Part shown: piece after piece, positions 24,209 through 30,590 of the stretch
Numbering within the stretch: the first letter of the stretch is position 1
Layout of the letters: each line of letters begins with the position of its first letter
Source: Thermoplasmata archaeon
GTDB taxonomy: Archaea; Thermoplasmatota; Thermoplasmata; Sysuiplasmatales; Sysuiplasmataceae
Assembly: GCA_021796175.1 (NCBI GenBank)
Contig: JAJYOM010000003.1
Location: 1 to 30,590, forward strand
Length of the DNA: 30,590 bases
Direction: 5' to 3'
The notes under the pieces: generated by a model
Told to the model about the DNA's origin: nothing
The model's input: the letters and a program-made list of their open reading frames with translations, nothing else
Database searches by the model: none
Made by a program: the position numbers and the translations under genes

Positions 24209-26032
24209 ATGAGAAATGTGATTAAGTTTGCAGTTATTTTGCTAGTTGTCATCATTTTGATTGCAGGCATATCTGCATATCTGGTGCTGAAGCCGTCCGG
24301 TCCAGTCAAGACACTCGTTGTGGCAGCGAACAGCGGTCCCGATTCACTTGATCCTTCAGTGACATCCACAACCCCTGGTTGGGGAGTTGTTCAGCAAATA
24401 TACCAGACGCTGGTGGCCTATGATAATTCCTCAGTCACATCCTTTGTGCCTGATCTGGCTCAGAGCTGGAGCTCCGGACCAAATCAGTTGAACTGGACCT
24501 TCAACCTGAGGCAAAACGTCACATTCAGCAATGGCGATCCGTTCAATGCCTATGTCATGTGGTACAGCTTCAACAGGGCCATGGTGCTCAACCAGAGCGA
24601 GTCCTTTGTGCTGGAGCAGAATCTCAACTCCTCCGTCAGCTCGAATTTCCTCAACAACACAAGCTTCTCCAGTCCCACTGCCGCTGAACTGGCGGTTATG
24701 GAGAGCAACGTCAACTCCGTCTATGTGGTAAGCAAATACGTCCTTCATATCACAGTGGGCGGAGGCTATCTGGGTGACGTGCCTTATGCTTACTTTCTGC
24801 AGACACTCACATCTCCTATCGCCGCTGCTGTCGACCCTGCATACATTCAAGCACACGGCGGTGTCATTGCCGATCAGCCCAACAGCTATCTTCAGAATCA
24901 CGCAATGGGAACCGGTCCATATGTACTGGGCCAGTGGATCGTGGGCTCACAGCTCACACTGAGCAAGAATACGCACTACTGGGCCAGCAGTCTCCCTGCT
25001 TCACAGCTGAACAATGCAATCGCACCTGCCAGGCTGAATGTCGTCCTGGAGTACCCCGGAACAGTGCAGAGCGCTGCAGCATCACTCAAATCCGGGAGCG
25101 CACAGATGATGGGCTATTCATTCAGTCCAACTGTTCAACAGCAGCTTAATGGCTCGAGCAATATCGTCGTGAAGCCGCAACCCAGCATTTATGGCGCCAC
25201 TCAGGGTGCCTGGTATCTCTTCTTCAACCTTACTGCTCCGTATTTCAATAACACGGACGTCCGCGCCGCTGTTGTGCACGCGATAAACTACACACAGTTG
25301 ATCAACGATGCTTTTGGTGGTTATGCCTCTCAATGGGTAGGACCTGTCCCTCCTGGCTTCCCCGATTACAATCCGAGCAATATCGCACCGTATCATTTTG
25401 ACCTTGCACTTGCAAAGCAGGAAATGAAGGCGGCCGGTTATCCCAACGGGCTGCCTGGTAGTTTCCCGTTCATTTATATAAACTCCGCTGACTTTGTGAA
25501 TGCTGCTCAGATCATAGAGGGGAATCTAAAGCAGATAGGCATCAACATTACACTTGATGGTGTTACACAGAACACCTGGTCATCCACGACAAGCTATCCG
25601 GGAGGACCATCGCCCTATTCGATCGGCATCGATTTCTACTCAGCAGATTACATTGCCCCGGATGATTACACATGGGAAATCGCCGCCCCCGGCGGCAGCC
25701 CCTCTCAGCTCACCACCTTTGGTGGCCAGGGCATCGATCCGACTTCCGGGAATATCAGCATCAACACGACGTATTTCGGGAATATCTCCGGCGTGCTCAA
25801 TCAAATCTACTATGACATATCGGACGCCACCAGCAACTTAAGCGCGTCCGGCAGGATCGCCGATTACATCAACATGACTCAGCTTTCCTACAACAACTAC
25901 CTCTTCGACTGGCTGGTCATCCCGCAGGTCTACTCGATATATCGTGGCGGTCTCAACGGTATAATCTACAATCCGATGGGCAGCGCTTATCCCAACTTCG
26001 TTATGTTCTACAACACAGAATACTACACATAA
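24209..26032 (+). CDS. peptide ABC transporter substrate-binding protein (family 5, DppA/OppA-like)
   Basis: 607 aa. One N-terminal hydrophobic segment (residues 5-27) is followed directly by LKPSGPVKTLVVAANSGPDSLDPS, the usual start of a family 5 binding protein; there is no lipobox cysteine, so it is probably held by an uncleaved anchor. The two-lobed fold is supported by LVAYDN, DLAQSW, NLRQNVTFSNGDPF and GTGPYVLGQW. Very many N-x-S/T sequons suggest N-glycosylation outside the cell. It captures peptides (or another family 5 ligand) for the permeases downstream. ATG 24209 has GCGGGGA upstream. It is the first gene of a three-gene operon. Confidence 0.92.
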   Translation: MRNVIKFAVILLVVIILIAGISAYLVLKPSGPVKTLVVAANSGPDSLDPSVTSTTPGWGVVQQIYQTLVAYDNSSVTSFVPDLAQSWSSGPNQLNWTFNLRQNVTFSNGDPFNAYVMWYSFNRAMVLNQSESFVLEQNLNSSVSSNFLNNTSFSSPTAAELAVMESNVNSVYVVSKYVLHITVGGGYLGDVPYAYFLQTLTSPIAAAVDPAYIQAHGGVIADQPNSYLQNHAMGTGPYVLGQWIVGSQLTLSKNTHYWASSLPASQLNNAIAPARLNVVLEYPGTVQSAAASLKSGSAQMMGYSFSPTVQQQLNGSSNIVVKPQPSIYGATQGAWYLFFNLTAPYFNNTDVRAAVVHAINYTQLINDAFGGYASQWVGPVPPGFPDYNPSNIAPYHFDLALAKQEMKAAGYPNGLPGSFPFIYINSADFVNAAQIIEGNLKQIGINITLDGVTQNTWSSTTSYPGGPSPYSIGIDFYSADYIAPDDYTWEIAAPGGSPSQLTTFGGQGIDPTSGNISINTTYFGNISGVLNQIYYDISDATSNLSASGRIADYINMTQLSYNNYLFDWLVIPQVYSIYRGGLNGIIYNPMGSAYPNFVMFYNTEYYT

Positions 26033-26124
26033 ACCCCTTTCACTCTTCAATTCCCGCTGTACCGGCTTAAGCATGCTGGCAAAAGGTACAGGCCAAGAGT
26101 AACGAAATTTGCAGGTGACATAAT

Positions 26125-27153
26125 TTGAAGAGAAACTTCTGGGATCTGCTGCTTTTCATCGTTAAGCGAGTTGCTGTCATGCTTCTGCTGGTTATTGGTG
26201 TTACATTCATCACTTTCTTTTTCTCTCATATAATGGCTCCGGACCCGGCCAGGCTCTGGGCGGGTAGGAGGGCCAACGCCGCCCGTATCCAGGAGATAAT
26301 CAGTCTGTATCATCTGAATCAGCCTTATTATGTCCAGTACTGGTATTACCTGAAGGGCATATTCACAGGCAATTTTGGAGTCGATCCTTCGACTGGTGCG
26401 CCGATTCTTCCGCAGATACTCAGCCGGTTTCCAGCCACACTGGAACTAGTACTCGCATCTGTCGTGATCATGGTTGTCGTCGGGATTCCGCTTGGGGCAA
26501 TTGCGGCATCAAGGAATGGCAAGGCAACGGACCATGTCATCAGGGCTTTCTACCTGAGTGGGTGGGCAACACCATCTTTTCTCGGCGCTCTGGTTCTGGT
26601 GCTTGTATTCACCTACTATCTCAATATACTTCCACCCTACGGGATAATCAGCCCGTTTGTCACACAGCCTCCTGCTATCACTGGGATGCCAATTCTAGAT
26701 AGTCTTCTGACAGGGAATGTGCCTGCCTTCCTGAGCACTGTGCAGCATCTGATTTTGCCTGCCACTTCACTTGCATTCCTGAATTTCGGCATTGCAACCA
26801 GGATGACTCGTGCATCAATGCTGGAGGTTTTTCCCCTTGATTACGTCAAGACTGCAAGATCCAAAGGACTGTCAGAATATGCGGTCGTCTACAAGCACGC
26901 CCTGCGCAATGCACTCATATCCACAGTCACTGTCCTTGCGCTTTTGACCGGTTCCCTGCTGTCGGGAGACGTTGTTGTAGAGGAAATATTCGGTTGGCCG
27001 GGAATAGGAAGTTATGCATTCAACGCTGTGCAGACAGAGAACTTCCCTGAGATAATTGCAGTTACTGTTGTATTTTCAATAGGAGTGATCATTGCAAACC
27101 TGATTGCTGACATTCTGTACGCTGTTCTGGATCCGAAAGTGGAGTGGGGCTGA
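26125..27153 (+). CDS. dppB: peptide ABC transporter permease DppB
   Basis: 342 aa with a TTG start at 26125, supported by AGGTGA 6 nt upstream. Six membrane helices. It has the DppB/OppB plan: an N-terminal RVAVMLLLVIGVTFITFFF helix, a long external loop with the family pattern SLYHLNQPYYVQYWYYLKG, and the EAA loop (DYVKTARSKGLSEYAVVYKHALRNA) that docks to the ATPase. It forms the transmembrane channel with DppC. Its stop overlaps the dppC start (TGATG). Confidence 0.93.
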   Translation: MKRNFWDLLLFIVKRVAVMLLLVIGVTFITFFFSHIMAPDPARLWAGRRANAARIQEIISLYHLNQPYYVQYWYYLKGIFTGNFGVDPSTGAPILPQILSRFPATLELVLASVVIMVVVGIPLGAIAASRNGKATDHVIRAFYLSGWATPSFLGALVLVLVFTYYLNILPPYGIISPFVTQPPAITGMPILDSLLTGNVPAFLSTVQHLILPATSLAFLNFGIATRMTRASMLEVFPLDYVKTARSKGLSEYAVVYKHALRNALISTVTVLALLTGSLLSGDVVVEEIFGWPGIGSYAFNAVQTENFPEIIAVTVVFSIGVIIANLIADILYAVLDPKVEWG

Positions 27154-28070
27154 TGAACGGCACACTCTCTACACAGCGCGAAAGCATTTCGAAATCAGTC
27201 TCCGGTGCAAAGAACCTTGCGATTTCGACCTGGCGTATACTCCGCAGCAGCCCTCTATCGCTGCTCGGATTCGGACTGGTGATGCTGTATGTGGTGGTCG
27301 CTATCCTGGTGCTTGTGGCGGGCAAATTCGTTCTACCTTACAACCCACTTCAGCTCAATGCAGGACGACCGCTTTCTCCTCCCAGTTTTTCTCATCTATT
27401 CGGCACTGACAATCTTGGACGGGACATATTCTCCAGAGTTTTGGCCGCAACTCCACTCGACCTCGGTATCGGATTGGCAGTTTCTACGCTCGCAATGGTC
27501 ATTGGCGGGACCATAGGTCTTGTGTCAGGTTTTCAGGGCGGTATCGTCGACTCTGTGCTTATGCGCATAACTGATATATTTCTCTCAATCCCAAGTCTGA
27601 TACTTGCTATGGCAATATCCGTCGCACTTGGGCCCTCCATCATGCACTCCGTGGAGGCTCTTTCAGTTGTCTGGTGGGCATCTTACGCGAGGCTCGCAAG
27701 GGGGCAGACACTTGGTGTCAAGAATCAGCTCTATGTTGTGGCTGCAAGGGCAAGTGGAACCAAGGAACACATCATACTGGGCAGGCACGTGCTCAGAAAC
27801 ATCTTCGATACACTGTTTATCTACATGACAATGGACATCGGGACTGTCATTCTGACATTCTCAACTCTAAGTTTTCTTGGTGTCGGCATACAGCCGCCAA
27901 CACCGGAGTGGGGAAGTATGGTGATAAATGCCAATTACTACATTTCCACCCAGCCATGGATTCCCCTCATACCCGGCTTCGCAATATTCTTCTCAGTTTT
28001 CGCCTTCAGCCTCATAGGCGATGTGCTGCGCGACATACTGGACCCGAAGACGAGGAAGTCAATGCTCTGA
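27153..28070 (+). CDS. dppC: peptide ABC transporter permease DppC
   Basis: 305 aa from ATG 27153, overlapping the dppB stop; an in-frame GTG at 27144 is less likely because GGAGTGGGG serves the ATG. Features of DppC/OppC: an N-terminal cytosolic helix, HLFGTDNLGRDIFSRVLA in the first external loop, six helices, and an EAA loop (YVVAARASGTKEHIILGRHVLRN). It is the partner of DppB. No ATP-binding subunits (DppD/DppF) follow: the next gene is an acyl-CoA dehydrogenase after its own promoter, so the ATPases must come from elsewhere in the genome. Confidence 0.93.
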   Translation: MNGTLSTQRESISKSVSGAKNLAISTWRILRSSPLSLLGFGLVMLYVVVAILVLVAGKFVLPYNPLQLNAGRPLSPPSFSHLFGTDNLGRDIFSRVLAATPLDLGIGLAVSTLAMVIGGTIGLVSGFQGGIVDSVLMRITDIFLSIPSLILAMAISVALGPSIMHSVEALSVVWWASYARLARGQTLGVKNQLYVVAARASGTKEHIILGRHVLRNIFDTLFIYMTMDIGTVILTFSTLSFLGVGIQPPTPEWGSMVINANYYISTQPWIPLIPGFAIFFSVFAFSLIGDVLRDILDPKTRKSML

Positions 28071-28093
28071 AGCGGGTTTCGTGCTGTCTAAGT

Positions 28094-28102
28094 ATTTTAA
28101 AG
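28094..28102 (+). promoter_or_regulatory. TATA-like box of the acyl-CoA dehydrogenase gene
   Basis: ATTTTAAAG lies 30-38 nt before ATG 28132; a GGGTGA ribosome site follows at 28122-28127. Confidence 0.5.
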
Positions 28103-28131
28103 CGTGATGCAATGCCATTCCGGGTGACAAG

Positions 28132-29277
28132 ATGAACTTCGAACTTGGCGAAGAACAGCTTATGGTTCGCGATATTGTCAGAAAATTCGCCGTTAATGAA
28201 CTCGCACCTCTCGCCGACAGGATGGATGCCGAAGATTACTTTCCGGCCGATTTATTCAGGAAGCTTGGCAAGATCGGGATGCTCGGCGTGACCATACCGT
28301 CCGAATACGACGGCTCTGGTCTGGACTACATCTCCCAGGCAATATGCATGGAGGAACTTGCAAGGATCTCCCCTGCATTTGCACTTTCTGTTGGTGCCCA
28401 TTCAAACCTGTGTCTCGACAATCTGTTCAGGAATGGAAGCGGAGAGCACCGGGAGACTTATGTTCCCAGGCTTTCAAAGGGGGAGTGGATAGGTTGTCTC
28501 GGACTTACGGAACCAGAGTCCGGCTCGGATTCACTTTCGATGAAGACTTTGGCAAGGGAAAATGGCCACGGCTACTCGCTGTCCGGCTCGAAGACGTTCA
28601 TAACAAACGCTCCGGTGGCAGACGTGGCACTGATATATGCGAAGACTGCGCCTGCAGAAGGACACAGGGGAATAAGTGCATTCGTAGTCGAAGCGACCAG
28701 GAACGGTTACAGGCGTGGGCGCAAGTTTGACAAAATGGGTATGAGAGGATCGCCTACAGGTGAACTCTTCTTCGACGACTGCGAAGTGCCTGCATCCTCA
28801 CTTGTTGGAAGGAAGAATGAAGGTGCTGCAATAGTAATGTCCGGCCTGAGTGTCGAAAGGGCTGTTCTGGCAGGCATATCGCTTGGCATACAGGAGCAGT
28901 GCCTTGACCTGGTAATTCCGTATGCGAAGGACAGAAGGCAATTCGGGACACCCATAGCTAAATTTGAACTCATACAGGAAAAGTTGGCCAACATGTACGT
29001 CGGGTTAGAGGCGAGCAGGCTGCTGATATACCGCGCAATTCACATTCTGCAGAAAGACAAGAGCAAAAACAAAGAGGCTGCAGCCGCAATCATGTTCGCT
29101 TCGGAAGCTTCCACTCGCACTGCCCTCGATGCAATTCAGATAATGGGCGGTTACGGTTACATGCGGGAGTTCAGGGTGGAGAAGCTGATGAGGGATTCCA
29201 AGCTCCTTGAAATTGGCGCCGGAACAACCGAAATCAGGAAGCTGGTCATTGCGCGCGAACTGCTGGGAGAGCACTGA
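28132..29277 (+). CDS. acyl-CoA dehydrogenase, isovaleryl-CoA dehydrogenase type
   Basis: 381 aa, full family length. FAD and substrate signatures: TEPESGSDSLSMKT (residues 126-139), FITNAPVADV (156-165) and the C-terminal QIMGGYGYMRE (336-346). The usual catalytic Glu of short/medium-chain enzymes near the C-terminus is replaced (IGAGT, Ala363), while Glu242 stands in GLSVERAVLAG, the helix G position used by isovaleryl-CoA dehydrogenase. The AHSNLC stretch (89-94) also matches that subfamily. It would oxidise isovaleryl-CoA or a similar branched acyl-CoA, passing electrons to ETF and quinone. That fits leucine catabolism downstream of peptide uptake. Substrate is inferred from subfamily residues. 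Confidence 0.92.
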   Translation: MNFELGEEQLMVRDIVRKFAVNELAPLADRMDAEDYFPADLFRKLGKIGMLGVTIPSEYDGSGLDYISQAICMEELARISPAFALSVGAHSNLCLDNLFRNGSGEHRETYVPRLSKGEWIGCLGLTEPESGSDSLSMKTLARENGHGYSLSGSKTFITNAPVADVALIYAKTAPAEGHRGISAFVVEATRNGYRRGRKFDKMGMRGSPTGELFFDDCEVPASSLVGRKNEGAAIVMSGLSVERAVLAGISLGIQEQCLDLVIPYAKDRRQFGTPIAKFELIQEKLANMYVGLEASRLLIYRAIHILQKDKSKNKEAAAAIMFASEASTRTALDAIQIMGGYGYMREFRVEKLMRDSKLLEIGAGTTEIRKLVIARELLGEH

Positions 29278-29384
29278 GAGCCCAGCTGCGGCAACTGCCA
29301 CTCTGCGCCGAATGTATTTCAGCCTTCATTGCCTTCATGCCATTCTGCTATTTTTTGTCTCGAAAATGACTTTCAATTCCAATC

Positions 29385-29394
29385 TTTTTAACTA
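29385..29394 (+). promoter_or_regulatory. TATA-like box of the thiolase-like gene
   Basis: TTTTTAACTA, centred about 29 nt before GTG 29418, supports that GTG as the first codon of a near-leaderless transcript. Confidence 0.45.
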
Positions 29395-29417
29395 CATCAT
29401 GCCATTACACGCTGCAG

Positions 29418-30590
29418 GTGATAAGTATCACTTCAAGTGAACCAGGAAAGAACGGAAAGGAGAGGTATAGCAGGAGGGTATACCTCGTCTCGGGCGGATT
29501 GACAAAGTTCGAGAAAGCGCATCCTGAAATGGATTTCAGGTACATGGTGAAGAAGGCATACGAATATGCAATGAGGGAGGTGCCATCACTCGAGAAGAAG
29601 GACATTGACGGCTCACGCATATCTTACTTCTCCGACCACTTCACGCGCCAGCTGAAGGCTGCAAGCATGGTTCAGGATTATCTTGGGCTGAATCCGAAAG
29701 GAAGCATGAGAATAGAATGGGGAGGCGCTACCGGCGGGGAGGTTTTTCAGGCGGGATTCGAGGCAGTTGCCTCCGGCAGGATGGACATCTGCCTTGTTGC
29801 AGGTTTCGAGACAATGTCAAGGGTCCAGACCTGGAAGGGAAATGAATTCATTGCACTTGCATCCGACACAAACTTCGATTACCCAATCGGCGGTTTCTAC
29901 TCCGGATATTACGCCCTGATGGTCACAAGGCACATTTACGAGTATATGCGGAAGCGACGCTTCGCACACATCAAGGATGAAAGGGAGGCACAGAGGCTGG
30001 CAGTGCAGGAAGCATCGCGAATACTCTCAATGGTCTCTGTCAAGAATCATATGAATGCGCTCCACAATCCATATTCGCAGTATCCAAAGAAGCTGACCAT
30101 AGATCAGGTCATGAAAGCTGAGATGATTTCCTACCCGCTGACAAGGGAGATGATATGCACAATGAGCGACGGTGCAGCTGTTGGCATAATCGCGAACGAG
30201 GAGGAGGCATTCAGGCTTACGGACAAGCCGGTACTCATCAAGGGCGTCGGCTGCGGGACGGACACCATGAGGTTGGCCGACAGGCCGTTTGGCGATGTAC
30301 CGCTTATGAAGCACGAAAGGAAGGCAGACTACGAACATCTGGATTATCCGGGAGTCCATTCATTCAGGGCGGGCCGGGCTGCATCTCTGGAGGCATATGC
30401 AGGCGCAGGTATAGAGGATCCGATGCGTGACCTCGATTTCGTCGAACTCCATGATGCTTACGCCTCCTCGGAAGTGCAGACTTACGAGGACATGGGGCTC
30501 TGCAAGTACGGGGAGGGTTATGACTTTGTTGAAAGCGGTGCACCATTCCTGAAGGGCATCGACTACGGCTTCGACACTAGGCTTGCGGGA
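29418..30590 (+). CDS. thiolase-superfamily protein lacking the nucleophilic Cys (3' end cut by window)
   Basis: 391 codons are open from GTG 29418 to the window edge, with no stop. The fold is that of archaeal thiolases of the SCP2/lipid-transfer type: N-terminal RRVYLVSGGLTKFEK, the region RIEWGGATGGEVFQAGFEAV, VASGRMDICLVAGFETMS, and the second active-site loop VELHDAYAS with His345. Where thiolases have the acyl-accepting cysteine (CASGG), this protein has Gly103 (GATGG). Normal Claisen condensation or thiolysis through an acyl-enzyme is therefore unlikely; related Cys-less members work as aldolases with a DUF35 partner. About 70 or more C-terminal residues, including the second Cys loop (if present), lie outside. 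It follows the acyl-CoA dehydrogenase with its own promoter. Confidence 0.85.
   Translation, partial: MISITSSEPGKNGKERYSRRVYLVSGGLTKFEKAHPEMDFRYMVKKAYEYAMREVPSLEKKDIDGSRISYFSDHFTRQLKAASMVQDYLGLNPKGSMRIEWGGATGGEVFQAGFEAVASGRMDICLVAGFETMSRVQTWKGNEFIALASDTNFDYPIGGFYSGYYALMVTRHIYEYMRKRRFAHIKDEREAQRLAVQEASRILSMVSVKNHMNALHNPYSQYPKKLTIDQVMKAEMISYPLTREMICTMSDGAAVGIIANEEEAFRLTDKPVLIKGVGCGTDTMRLADRPFGDVPLMKHERKADYEHLDYPGVHSFRAGRAASLEAYAGAGIEDPMRDLDFVELHDAYASSEVQTYEDMGLCKYGEGYDFVESGAPFLKGIDYGFDTRLAG

Noticed and set aside
1..30590. CRISPR arrays, insertion sequences, rRNA or integrase attachment sites
   Set aside because: I saw no regularly spaced repeats, transposase-like proteins, rRNA segments or duplicated tRNA ends; the tRNA-Leu has no repeated 3' fragment nearby that I could find by eye.

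Overview
The window looks like an archaeal chromosome segment, most probably from an aerobic, acid-tolerant Thermoplasmata relative. Reasons: many genes have a TATA-like box 25-30 nt before a start codon (leaderless or nearly so); there is an unspliced tRNA-Leu without encoded CCA, a bacterio-opsin-activator type HTH, an Lrp regulator fused to a TRASH metal-sensing domain, a sulfocyanin-like blue copper protein, and exported proteins rich in N-x-S/T sequons. Base composition is close to balanced and AGG is a common Arg codon. The assignment is inferred from gene content only.

Layout. 331-1439: a 2TM-domain protein and a bat-type regulator. 1449-4814: a copper resistance cluster with divergent copT and copM-copA (all three products carry a TRASH/YHS cysteine module; copM is only 48 aa), followed by an overlapping unknown gene. 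4895-4979: tRNA-Leu(CAA). 5049-7153: a CPA1 Na+/H+ antiporter and a small membrane protein. 7279-17533: an aerobic respiratory island with heme O synthase, Rieske protein, cytochrome b (interrupted by a frameshift), CuA subunit II, a small one-helix protein, fused oxidase subunit I/III, TatC, TatA and a membrane-anchored cupredoxin. 17613-22198: a hidden 49-aa membrane protein and four membrane-protein genes led by a polytopic NapH-like iron-sulfur protein. 22543-30590: catabolism, with an aldehyde dehydrogenase, a peptide ABC transporter (binding protein and two permeases, no ATPases), an isovaleryl-CoA-type acyl-CoA dehydrogenase and a thiolase-fold protein cut off by the window end.

How it fits together. 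The respiratory genes match the parts list of a SoxM-like supercomplex: quinol is oxidised by Rieske/cytochrome b, electrons pass to the sulfocyanin-like copper protein in place of cytochrome c, then to CuA and the fused heme-copper oxidase. CtaB supplies heme O/A precursor, the cop genes handle the copper that cupredoxin, CuA and CuB need, and TatA/TatC can export the Rieske protein, which has a clear twin-arginine motif. The iron-sulfur membrane module next to the cupredoxin is the best candidate for something undescribed: it could be another electron entry point. The right-hand third suggests a peptide scavenger that burns amino acids (branched-chain acyl-CoA oxidation) through this chain.

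Main oddities: the split cytochrome b, the missing nucleophilic cysteine in the thiolase homologue, loss of the usual K-channel residues in the oxidase, degenerate cysteine motifs in the Fe-S protein, and a perfect 14-bp palindrome abutting the peptide-transporter promoter.
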